Assembly (NCBI GenBank): GCA_002391225.1
Contig: DGRV01000082.1
Coordinates: 2,740 to 36,265 of the forward strand
DNA length: 33,526 nucleotides
From: Christensenella sp. UBA4379
GTDB lineage: Bacteria > Bacillota > Clostridia > Christensenellales > Aristaeellaceae
Direction: 5' to 3'
In this document: in pieces, positions 15,619 through 22,098 of the stretch
Numbering within the stretch: the stretch's first letter is position 1
Layout of the letters: each line of letters starts with the position of its first letter
The notes under the pieces: generated by a model
What the model saw: the letters and a program-made list of their open reading frames with translations, nothing else
The model's database searches: none
Told to the model about the DNA's origin: nothing
Position numbers and translations under genes: made by a program

Positions 15619-15644
15619 GGTGTCCGGCAAACGCTTGGGGCACC
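15619..15644 (+). other. Leader hairpin before the reductase gene
   Basis: GGTGTCC (15619-15625) can pair with GGGCACC (15638-15644), with a 12-base loop, just before CTTCTTT. It could be a weak attenuator. It does not match a riboswitch I know. Confidence 0.3.
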
Positions 15645-15683
15645 TTCTTTCACTTCATGACCTATCCTTAAGGAGGGAGCATC

Positions 15684-17612
15684 ATGCTGAAAAAATGGAT
15701 CATCGTCTTCCTGGTTTTGTGCCTGGCAGTGCCCGCCGGCATCTGTCTGGCTGAACAGAACTACACCCCCGGAACCTACACCAAAGAGGGCAACGGCATG
15801 CACGGCCCGCTGACCCTGGAAATCACGGTGGACGAACACAAGATCCTGGACGCGAAGCTGACCGCCCATATGGAAACCCCCGGCATGGGCGACGAAGCGG
15901 CCAAATCCGTCCTCGGCCAGCTGGTCGAATACCAGTCTTTGGATGTGGATACCCTGACCGGCGCGACAGTCACCAGCCGCCTGGTCCTGAACGCCGCCAC
16001 CGAGCTGCTCAAAGAAGCCGGCGCGGATATCGACGCCCTGAAAGCCCCTCGCGAGCGCAATTATGACCAGACGACCGAATTCACCGCGGACGTCGTCATC
16101 GTGGGCGGCGGCGGCGCCGGCCTGTCCGCAGCCGCCACCGCGCTGGAAGAAGGCGCGTCTGTCGTCCTGATCGAAGCGACCGACATCCTGGGCGGCAACT
16201 CCCTGGTGGTGGGCGGCTTCATGAACGCCCCGATCCCGGAGCTTCAGGATCATCACTTTGAAGCCCGTTCCGCCTCCATCGAAAGCCTGATCACAGACGC
16301 TCTGGCAGAAGAGCCTGTCTCCGAAGAGCACAAGGCCCTGCAGGACGCCGTCCGGGCAGACTACGAAGCCTACCTCAAGACCGACAAGACCCTCTTTGAC
16401 AGCGCCAACTGGTTTGCCCTGCAGACTTGGAACGGCGGCGACAAGCTGGGCGAGATCAAGATGGTTGAAAAGCTCGCCGGCGCCGCTTATGACGACATGC
16501 AGTGGCTGATCGCCAACGGCCAGGAATTCCGTGACACGGTCACCCTGGGCGGCGGCGCGCTGTACTACCGCTCCCGCTACGCCGTGCTGCCCAACGGCTT
16601 GGGCTATATCACGGCTATCAAAAACGCCATCGAAACCAACAAGGGCGACCGGCTGACCCTCCTGACCAGCACCCACGGCGACTCCCTGATCGTTGAAGAC
16701 GGCAAGGTCGTGGGCGTAAAAGCCACCAACAAGCGCACCGGCAAAGAGATCACCGCCCGCGCCAACAACGGCGTCATCCTGGCCACCGGCGGCTTTGCCG
16801 GCAACGTGGAGCTTCGTCAGAAGTACTGCGAAGGCGAAAAGTGGCCGGACCTGAGCGCCAAAGTCCTCACCACCAACACCTCCGGCGTCCGAGGCGACGG
16901 CATCTTCATGGCTGAAGCCGCCGGAGCCGCCCTGGTCAACATGGAGCAGATCCAGCTCCTGCCCTACTGCAACCCCTGGACCGGCCTGGTCAACGACGTG
17001 GTCGGCGGCGGCGACGGCTCCTCCATCTTCCTGAACAAGGAAGGCAAGCGTTTCGTCCGCGAAGACGGCCGCCGCGACGATATGTCCAAGGCCATCATCG
17101 CCCAGACGGACGGAATGATGTACATCTTCGGCACCGCCAAGTCCTACGGCGTGACTGACGTGCGCGACTGCAAGACCCTGGGCGGCCAGCCGGTCAGCTA
17201 CCTGCTGGATACCAACCCCAACGGCTATATCGCCGCCGATACCCTGGAAGAGATGGCGGAGAAGCTGGGCTTCCCCTATGAAAACCTGAAGGCGACCCTG
17301 GACAGCTATAACGAGCATGTCCGCGCCGGCACCGCCGACGAGTTCGGCCGCGTGACCTTCAAGGACGTCCTGGAGGAAGGCCCCTTCATCGCCACCGCCC
17401 GTAAGCCCGCAGCCCATCACACCATGGGCGGCGTGAGGATCGACGAAATGACCCATGCGCTGGATAGCGAAGGCAACATCGTTCCCGGCCTCTATTGCGC
17501 GGGTGAAATCACCGGCGTCATTCACGGCACGAACCGCATCGGCGGCAACGCCATCGTCGATTACCTGACCTTCGGCCGCGAAGCCGGCCGCAACGCCGCT
17601 CAGGGCAAATAA
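15684..17612 (+). CDS. Exported, flavinylated fumarate/urocanate-reductase-like flavoprotein
   Basis: 642 residues. Signal peptide 1-23 (cleavage near CLA/EQ). An FMN-binding domain (about 30-110) carries the flavinylation motif D89-x2-T-G-A-T95, where ApbE enzymes attach FMN to the last threonine. A fumarate-reductase/flavocytochrome c type FAD domain follows, with VGGGGAGLSAA (140-149), an ATGGFAGN strand and the C-terminal GTNRIGGNAIVDYL motif. It probably takes electrons from a membrane carrier and reduces an enoate (fumarate, urocanate, a cinnamate or similar) outside the membrane as an electron sink. The substrate cannot be fixed from the sequence. It has its own promoter, an AAGGAGG ribosome site and a strong terminator, so it is a single-gene unit. 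No apbE is in the window. Confidence 0.9.
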   Translation: MLKKWIIVFLVLCLAVPAGICLAEQNYTPGTYTKEGNGMHGPLTLEITVDEHKILDAKLTAHMETPGMGDEAAKSVLGQLVEYQSLDVDTLTGATVTSRLVLNAATELLKEAGADIDALKAPRERNYDQTTEFTADVVIVGGGGAGLSAAATALEEGASVVLIEATDILGGNSLVVGGFMNAPIPELQDHHFEARSASIESLITDALAEEPVSEEHKALQDAVRADYEAYLKTDKTLFDSANWFALQTWNGGDKLGEIKMVEKLAGAAYDDMQWLIANGQEFRDTVTLGGGALYYRSRYAVLPNGLGYITAIKNAIETNKGDRLTLLTSTHGDSLIVEDGKVVGVKATNKRTGKEITARANNGVILATGGFAGNVELRQKYCEGEKWPDLSAKVLTTNTSGVRGDGIFMAEAAGAALVNMEQIQLLPYCNPWTGLVNDVVGGGDGSSIFLNKEGKRFVREDGRRDDMSKAIIAQTDGMMYIFGTAKSYGVTDVRDCKTLGGQPVSYLLDTNPNGYIAADTLEEMAEKLGFPYENLKATLDSYNEHVRAGTADEFGRVTFKDVLEEGPFIATARKPAAHHTMGGVRIDEMTHALDSEGNIVPGLYCAGEITGVIHGTNRIGGNAIVDYLTFGREAGRNAAQGK

Positions 17613-17649
17613 CGGACAGATAAATACTAACCCCAATATTCTTATCATC

Positions 17650-17678
17650 AAAGGGAGCTGCCGCGGCAGCTCCCTTTT
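17650..17678. terminator. Perfect-palindrome terminator after the reductase
   Basis: AAAGGGAGCTGCCG (17650-17663) is followed directly by its exact complement (17664-17677) and a T-run. The inner stem AAAGGGAGCTG recurs in the terminator at 20195-20237. Confidence 0.88.
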
Positions 17679-17748
17679 CATGGTTTCCTCAATGAAATCT
17701 TTCTTCACGGAGATTGATTGTTTTACACTGCTCTCATGCAATTCCGGA

Positions 17749-17777
17749 TTGACACCATACATATTACACGGTAAACT
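17749..17777 (+). promoter_or_regulatory. Promoter of the hxlR-type gene
   Basis: TTGACA (17749-17754), 17 bases, TAAACT (17772-17777). Confidence 0.7.
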
Positions 17778-17792
17778 GAATGTAACATTCAG
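17776..17792 (+). promoter_or_regulatory. Dyad overlapping the hxlR -10 box, likely operator
   Basis: CTGAATGT-A-ACATTCAG: perfect eight-base arms around one base, overlapping the last two bases of the -10. Its position suits repression, most simply by the HxlR protein encoded 34 bases downstream. Confidence 0.55.
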
Positions 17793-17825
17793 AAATGAGT
17801 GTACAATTTTGGGGAGGCGGTGTGT

Positions 17826-18161
17826 ATGCTGACCAAGGAAGAACTGCCGGATTGCCCGGTGGCAACGACTGTCCAGCTCATTGGGAACAAGTGGAAGCTG
17901 CTGATCCTTCGCAACCTGCTGGACCGCCCGTGGCGGTTCAATGAGCTGCTGCGCTCCATTTCCGGCATCAGCCAGAAGGTGCTGACAGACAATCTCCGTG
18001 CTCTGGAAAAGGACGGTATCATCACCCGCACCGTGTTTCCGGAGGTGCCGCCCAGGGTGGAATATGCGCTCAGCGAATTGGGGAACTCCCTGCGGCCCAT
18101 CCTCCACGCCATGCGGGCCTGGGGCGTCCACTATCAGCAGCTGGTGCGGGAGGAAGAATAA
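17826..18161 (+). CDS. HxlR-family winged-helix transcription regulator
   Basis: 111 residues, the usual HxlR length. The core CPVATTVQLIGNKWKLLILRNLL, followed by RFNELLRSISGISQKVLTDNLRALEKDGII and RVEYALSELG, is the classic HxlR winged helix. Cys10 in the ELPDCPV segment matches the conserved cysteine by which several members sense aldehydes or oxidants; sensing here is inferred. The ATG at 17826 has GGGGAGG eight bases upstream; an in-frame ATG at 17799 lies before the ribosome site and is rejected. A dyad overlaps its promoter. The next unit downstream, the sirtuin gene, has a possible operator of its own and may be a target. Confidence 0.92.
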   Translation: MLTKEELPDCPVATTVQLIGNKWKLLILRNLLDRPWRFNELLRSISGISQKVLTDNLRALEKDGIITRTVFPEVPPRVEYALSELGNSLRPILHAMRAWGVHYQQLVREEE

Positions 18162-18208
18162 ATCAGCGGGAAGGATCTCTGCGCCCCAACCAGACCCGGC
18201 GGAAGGAC

Positions 18209-18230
18209 GTGCCGCGGCAGGCACCTTTTT
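18209..18230 (+). terminator. Short terminator after the hxlR-type gene
   Basis: GTGCC (18209-18213) and GGCAC (18220-18224) form a five-base-pair stem followed by CTTTTT. Confidence 0.55.
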
Positions 18231-18237
18231 GTAACCA

Positions 18238-18255
18238 AGGCACCAAATAGTGCCT
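18238..18255 (+). promoter_or_regulatory. Possible regulator site upstream of the sirtuin operon
   Basis: AGGCAC-CAAATA-GTGCCT dyad, two bases before the candidate -35 box. The word GGCACC also occurs at 18220-18225. A regulator such as the adjacent HxlR protein could bind; this is inferred from position. Confidence 0.45.
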
Positions 18256-18257
18256 AC

Positions 18258-18286
18258 TGGCCAAAGCAGAGAAAACCGCATATAAT
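18258..18286 (+). promoter_or_regulatory. Promoter of the sirtuin-DUF1848 operon
   Basis: TGGCCA (18258-18263, weak), 17 bases, TATAAT (18281-18286, perfect). A poor -35 next to a dyad would fit an activator- or repressor-controlled promoter. Confidence 0.55.
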
Positions 18287-18292
18287 GAAGCT

Positions 18293-18314
18293 GCCGTCCC
18301 GGTGATGGGACGGC
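18293..18314 (+). other. Hairpin directly before the sirtuin ribosome site
   Basis: GCCGTCCC-GGTGAT-GGGACGGC, eight perfect base pairs, ending at the base before AAGGAG (18315-18320). It could stabilise the 5' end or tune translation. Confidence 0.5.
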
Positions 18315-18328
18315 AAGGAGTGAAGACC

Positions 18329-19213
18329 ATGGATCAGAAAATCATGCAACTGAAAAGGATCATCGCGGATGCGGACGCGGTGATGATCGGCGCGGGAGCC
18401 GGCCTTTCCACCGCGGCCGGGTTTGTCTATTTCGGAGAAAGGTTTGACCGCTATTTCGGGGACTTTGGGCGGAAGTACGGCTTTTTCGACATGTACTCCG
18501 GGGGCTTTTATCCTTATGAAACGCAGGAGGAATTCTGGGCCTTTTTCAGCCGGAACATCTGGGTCAACCGCTATGTGGACGCGCCCAAGAGCGTCTATCA
18601 GGACCTGTTCCAGCTGGTGAAGGACAAGGATTACTTCGTCCTGACGACGAATGTGGATCACTGCTTCCAGAAGGCTGGTTTTGATAAAAAGCGCCTCTTT
18701 TACACCCAGGGCGATTACGGGCTGTTCCAGTGCAGCAAGCCCTGCTGTCAAAAGACCTGGGACAATGAAGCGATGGTCTGCCAGATGATCCTCTCCCAGG
18801 GCTTCGTGATCGGAGAGGGCAACGCCCTCACCCTGCCGGAGGGCAGAGCCGCCGCCATGCGCATCCCCACGGAGCTGCTGCCCAAATGCCCCAACTGCGG
18901 GCGGCCTCTGACCACCAACCTGCGCGCGGACGATCGCTTCGTGGAGGACGAGGGCTGGCAGACCGCCGCGGCAGCATACGAAGCCTGGGCCGCGGCGCAC
19001 CAGGAAAAGAAGGTTCTCTATCTGGAGATCGGCGTGGGGTACAACACGCCCGGCATCATCAAATACAACTTCTGGCAGCAGGTGTACCGGAATGAGGACG
19101 CGGTCTACGCCTGCCTGAACATGGAGGAAAGCCCGGTACCGGCGGAAATCAAGGATCGCTCCATCGTCATCGGAGGAGATTCGTCCCAGGTGATTCGGGA
19201 GCTGATTCCATGA
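18329..19213 (+). CDS. SirTM-like (class M) sirtuin, probable NAD-dependent ADP-ribosyltransferase
   Basis: 294 residues. The NAD-binding motif GAGAGLSTAAG (21-31) and TTNVD (106-110) mark a Sir2 fold. The catalytic histidine of deacetylase sirtuins is replaced: the usual ELHG position reads YTQGD, with Q127. This Gln-for-His change is the mark of SirTM enzymes, which ADP-ribosylate a lipoyl-carrier protein in lipoate-linked stress operons. A four-cysteine zinc site is visible (C135, C139 or C140, C187, C190). The usual SirTM partners (macrodomain hydrolase, GcvH-like carrier, lipoate ligase) are not next to it; a DUF1848 gene is coupled to it instead by an ATGA overlap. The ATG at 18329 has AAGGAG eight bases upstream; an ATG at 18302 is rejected as it precedes the ribosome site. 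Confidence 0.85.
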   Translation: MDQKIMQLKRIIADADAVMIGAGAGLSTAAGFVYFGERFDRYFGDFGRKYGFFDMYSGGFYPYETQEEFWAFFSRNIWVNRYVDAPKSVYQDLFQLVKDKDYFVLTTNVDHCFQKAGFDKKRLFYTQGDYGLFQCSKPCCQKTWDNEAMVCQMILSQGFVIGEGNALTLPEGRAAAMRIPTELLPKCPNCGRPLTTNLRADDRFVEDEGWQTAAAAYEAWAAAHQEKKVLYLEIGVGYNTPGIIKYNFWQQVYRNEDAVYACLNMEESPVPAEIKDRSIVIGGDSSQVIRELIP

Positions 19214-20145
19214 TCATCAACACAGGCCAGCGCACGGACATTCCCGCCTTTTATGCCGAATGGTTTGCCAACCGCCTGAAGGCGGGCTTCGTGCTGGTGC
19301 GGAATCCGTATAATCCCCAAAGCGTCACCCGCTACCGCCTGACGCCCGACGTGGTGGACTGCATCGGCTTCTGCACCAAGAATCCAGAGCCGATGCTCCC
19401 ATATATGGAGCTGCTGAAGCCCTTTCATCAGTTCTGGTATGTGACCATCACGCCCTACGGAAAAGAGATCGAGCCGCATGTGCCGAACAAGCTGAAGGTG
19501 CTGGACAGCTTCAGGCGCGTGGCGGAAATCGTCGGTCCCGCCTGCATGGGCTGGCGGTACGACCCGGTGTTCATCAGCGAGGCCTATCCGGTGGAGCGGC
19601 ACATCCGGGCCTTTTCCTACATGGCGAAAGCCCTGTCAGGCCATACAAACACAGCGGTCATCAGCTTCATTGATCTGTACGAAAAGACGAAACGGAACTT
19701 CCCGGAGGTAAGGCCGGTCAGCGCCGAAGACCGCCTGACCCTGGGCAAGGCCTTCGTGGAGATCGGGAAACAGTACGGCATGACCATCCGCCCCTGCGCG
19801 GAGGGGAACGAACTGGCACAATTCGGCGCGGACTGCAGCGGATGCATGACCATCCCCATGTATGAAGAAGCCATCGGCCAGCATCTGACGGCGCCCAGGC
19901 AGACCCCGGCGCGGAAAGAATGTGCCTGCTTTCTGGGCGGAGACATCGGCGCATACAACACCTGCGGCCACCTGTGCAGGTACTGCTACGCCAACTATGA
20001 CGCGGAAACCGTGCGGCGGAACATGGCGCAGCACGACCCTGCCTCCCCGCTGCTGATCGGCCATCTTCTGCCGGGGGATGTGATTCACGAAGCAAAGCAG
20101 GAAAGCTGGATAGACAGGCAGATCCGATGGACTGATCATACATGA
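19210..20145 (+). CDS. DUF1848 protein with C-terminal CX3CX2C iron-sulfur motif
   Basis: 311 residues. The length and the pattern (IINTGQRTDIPAFY at the start, GFCTKNPEPM, WRYDPVF, the CxxC at 209-212) fit DUF1848. The C-terminal segment CGHLCRYCYAN has C252, C256 and C259 in the CX3CX2C order of radical-SAM [4Fe-4S] sites, but placed at the end of the protein instead of the start. Further cysteines at 196, 238 and 240 could hold a second metal centre. The function of the family is not established. It starts inside the sirtuin stop codon (ATGA), so both proteins are made together, which suggests work in the same process, perhaps reversal, sensing or repair around lipoyl or ADP-ribosyl chemistry. 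That link is inference. Confidence 0.82.
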   Translation: MIINTGQRTDIPAFYAEWFANRLKAGFVLVRNPYNPQSVTRYRLTPDVVDCIGFCTKNPEPMLPYMELLKPFHQFWYVTITPYGKEIEPHVPNKLKVLDSFRRVAEIVGPACMGWRYDPVFISEAYPVERHIRAFSYMAKALSGHTNTAVISFIDLYEKTKRNFPEVRPVSAEDRLTLGKAFVEIGKQYGMTIRPCAEGNELAQFGADCSGCMTIPMYEEAIGQHLTAPRQTPARKECACFLGGDIGAYNTCGHLCRYCYANYDAETVRRNMAQHDPASPLLIGHLLPGDVIHEAKQESWIDRQIRWTDHT

Positions 20146-20194
20146 CGGTTGGCAAATACGATACAGATCACCATATTCTGTATATACTGACATT

Positions 20195-20237
20195 GGATAC
20201 AAGAAAGGGAGCTGAGACAGCTCCCTTTCTTGTATCC
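20195..20237. terminator. 20-bp-stem bidirectional terminator between convergent genes
   Basis: GGATACAAGAAAGGGAGCTG (20195-20214), loop AGA, then the exact complement (20218-20237). The stem is perfect. It has T-rich or A-rich flanks on both sides and closes the sirtuin operon from the left and the minus-strand block from the right. Confidence 0.9.
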
Positions 20238-20252
20238 TTCTTTACTTCATTT

Positions 20253-21218
20253 TTACGCCGGCAGCTTTTCCGCCACGCTGAGCACGGCCAGGACCTGGCT
20301 TTCCGGGACCAGGGGCGAGGGTTCGTTTTTTTCGGCGCAGGCGAGGAAATGGGCCAGTTCCCGGTAGAACCAGCCGTTGGCCGGCAGGTTGATGCCGCTG
20401 GCGATCCGCACCGGGTCCGCCGTATCAAAGACGGTTTTGGCGCCGTCGGCGCCGTAGCCGGTCACCGTGTTCCCGTCGTAGATCAGCATGCCCCGCTCAA
20501 AATACACCCGCCAGCGGGCCGCAAAGGGAATGGCGGCGTTGAACCACGCGGCTTCCCCGCAGACCGTCAGGCCGTTTTCCCACGCGTAACCGACGCGCAG
20601 ATGATCCTGAATGCCCTGGTTGGCCGCACAGGGCGACACCTGGACATGGTCCGGCTTGCCAAAGAGGCTCACGATCAGGTCCAGGTCGTGGATATGGAGG
20701 TCAAAGGGCACCAGGCCGCTCTTTTCCCTGTCCAGCAGCCAGCCGCCCTGAGACCAGGCGGGTTTCAAGCTGAGGCGTTCAAAGAAGCCGTCCAGCGGCT
20801 TTCCGTAGGGCTCCTCCCGGACGACGCGGCGCAGGACTTCCGTTTCCCGGGTGAACTGCACCACCTGGGCCACATACAGCTGTCTGCCCGCGTTTTTCGC
20901 CGCGCGGAACATGTTTTCCGCGCTCCGAACGCTCAGGGCGCAGGGTTTTTCGGTGATCACGTGCAGCCCGCATCGGAAGGCCTCCAGCGCCAGCGCCTCA
21001 TGCAGATAGGTCGGCACGCAGAGGTCGGCGATCTCCACGGGTTCTTTTTGAACCGCTTCCGTGATCGTCTCATAAAGGGGAAGGCCCCATTCCGCCGCGG
21101 CCCGCCGGTCCGCCTCGGAAACGCCGACCAGCGCCTGCACGTGCGCCTCTTTCATTTGCTGATAATTCCTGAAATGGGCGGAGCCCATTCCCCCCGCGCC
21201 TGCCAGCAGTATGTTCAT
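20253..21218 (-). CDS. Gfo/Idh/MocA-family NAD(P)-dependent oxidoreductase
   Basis: 321 residues, cytoplasmic. The Rossmann motif GAGGMG (7-12), the EKP motif (90-92, catalytic lysine) and the later DLHIHDLDLIV segment with paired histidine and aspartates define the family, which oxidises or reduces sugars and inositols. The substrate is not readable. The ATG at 21218 is preceded by GGAGGAGAAGAGG. The sugar-isomerase-like gene lies 15 bases upstream on the same strand. The pairing of this family with xylose-isomerase-like TIM barrels is common in inositol, keto-sugar and rare-sugar use, so both probably act on one substrate. It is the last gene before the strong terminator. Confidence 0.9.
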   Translation of the reverse strand: MNILLAGAGGMGSAHFRNYQQMKEAHVQALVGVSEADRRAAAEWGLPLYETITEAVQKEPVEIADLCVPTYLHEALALEAFRCGLHVITEKPCALSVRSAENMFRAAKNAGRQLYVAQVVQFTRETEVLRRVVREEPYGKPLDGFFERLSLKPAWSQGGWLLDREKSGLVPFDLHIHDLDLIVSLFGKPDHVQVSPCAANQGIQDHLRVGYAWENGLTVCGEAAWFNAAIPFAARWRVYFERGMLIYDGNTVTGYGADGAKTVFDTADPVRIASGINLPANGWFYRELAHFLACAEKNEPSPLVPESQVLAVLSVAEKLPA

Positions 21219-21233
21219 CCTCTTCTCCTCCTG

Positions 21234-22049
21234 TCAAATTATAAAACCTTTGGATCGGAAGAAAGCGGCGCTGTCGCGCACAGCCTGGTTTACCTGGGCC
21301 AGGCTTCCCGGGCCCTCCGGCGTAAACTCGATTTCCACGGAGAAGGGGCTCTCGTTCCCTGCCCGGCGGAGGACGTCAAAGATCCCGTCGAAATCGACGC
21401 GGCCTTTGCCGGGGGCCGGAAAGTCCCATGCGTCGTCGGCTCCGGCCTTGTCCTTGATGTGGAGATAGGCCACGTCGTTTACACAGGCGGCAAGGTCCCG
21501 TACCGGGTCGGTCCGGCCGTAGAAAATCACGTTCGCCGTATCGTAATTGATCCGCACCCGGTCGCTGCCTACTCGCGCGACAATGTCCGAAAGGATTTGA
21601 CCGGTCCCGTGGTCGTAGCCGTGGGTTTCCAGTACCAGCATCATGTCCCGCGCGGCAAGCTCTGGGACAAAGGAGGCGATGCACCGGGCCGTTTCCTCCG
21701 CGTTGGCGGTATGGTTGTCCTTCAGATGGGCTTCGCCGATGGAGGACACGATATAGCGGCACCCAAAGAAATGGGCCAGACGGATGTTGTCCGTAAAATC
21801 CCGCGTCCGTTCCGGGTCTGTCAGGTTGGTGTGGCCGCTCATGGCAAAAGGAATCAGCCCCGCGTCCCGGAGCATATCCTGAACGCGCAGCAGCCTTCGC
21901 ATCGGCTGGTCCGGCATCACGTGCTCTGTCCAGCCCTTGGTGGCCGTGAGCTCGATATAATGAAAGCCGGCGTCCGCAATGCCCCGGACAGCCTCTTCCA
22001 AAGAAAACCCGTGATAGGTATTGGAATTGATCGCGATGATCCTGCTCAT
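21234..22049 (-). CDS. Sugar phosphate isomerase/epimerase (xylose-isomerase-like TIM barrel)
   Basis: 271 residues. AP-endonuclease-2/xylose-isomerase-like TIM barrel with the expected metal-site strands: LVLETHGYD (glutamate), INYDTANV (aspartate), YLHIKDK (histidine) and VEIEFTPEGPG (final glutamate). This fits an epimerase or dehydratase on a sugar or inositol. The ATG at 22049 has AAGGAGG a few bases upstream. It is 15 bases from the oxidoreductase gene, so both form a small sugar-use pair. It may be read through from the zinc-ribbon gene 49 bases upstream, since no terminator separates them. Confidence 0.88.
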   Translation of the reverse strand: MSRIIAINSNTYHGFSLEEAVRGIADAGFHYIELTATKGWTEHVMPDQPMRRLLRVQDMLRDAGLIPFAMSGHTNLTDPERTRDFTDNIRLAHFFGCRYIVSSIGEAHLKDNHTANAEETARCIASFVPELAARDMMLVLETHGYDHGTGQILSDIVARVGSDRVRINYDTANVIFYGRTDPVRDLAACVNDVAYLHIKDKAGADDAWDFPAPGKGRVDFDGIFDVLRRAGNESPFSVEIEFTPEGPGSLAQVNQAVRDSAAFFRSKGFII

Positions 22050-22098
22050 AACCCCCTCCTTGCCCTCGGAAGCCCGCGGCTGCCTTTTCCTAGGAACG

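Noticed and set aside
15603..15683. FMN riboswitch before the flavoprotein gene
   Set aside because: The leader is only 80 bases and lacks the conserved six-stem FMN element; only one short hairpin is visible.
15684..15750. Lipoprotein signal in the reductase
   Set aside because: The cysteine near residue 21 is preceded by Ile in a poor lipobox; a normal signal-peptidase site fits better.
15612..18281. An 889-codon open frame antisense to the reductase gene and others
   Set aside because: It is a high-GC shadow: the plus-strand protein has clear domains, ribosome site and terminator, and the antisense product has no known motif.
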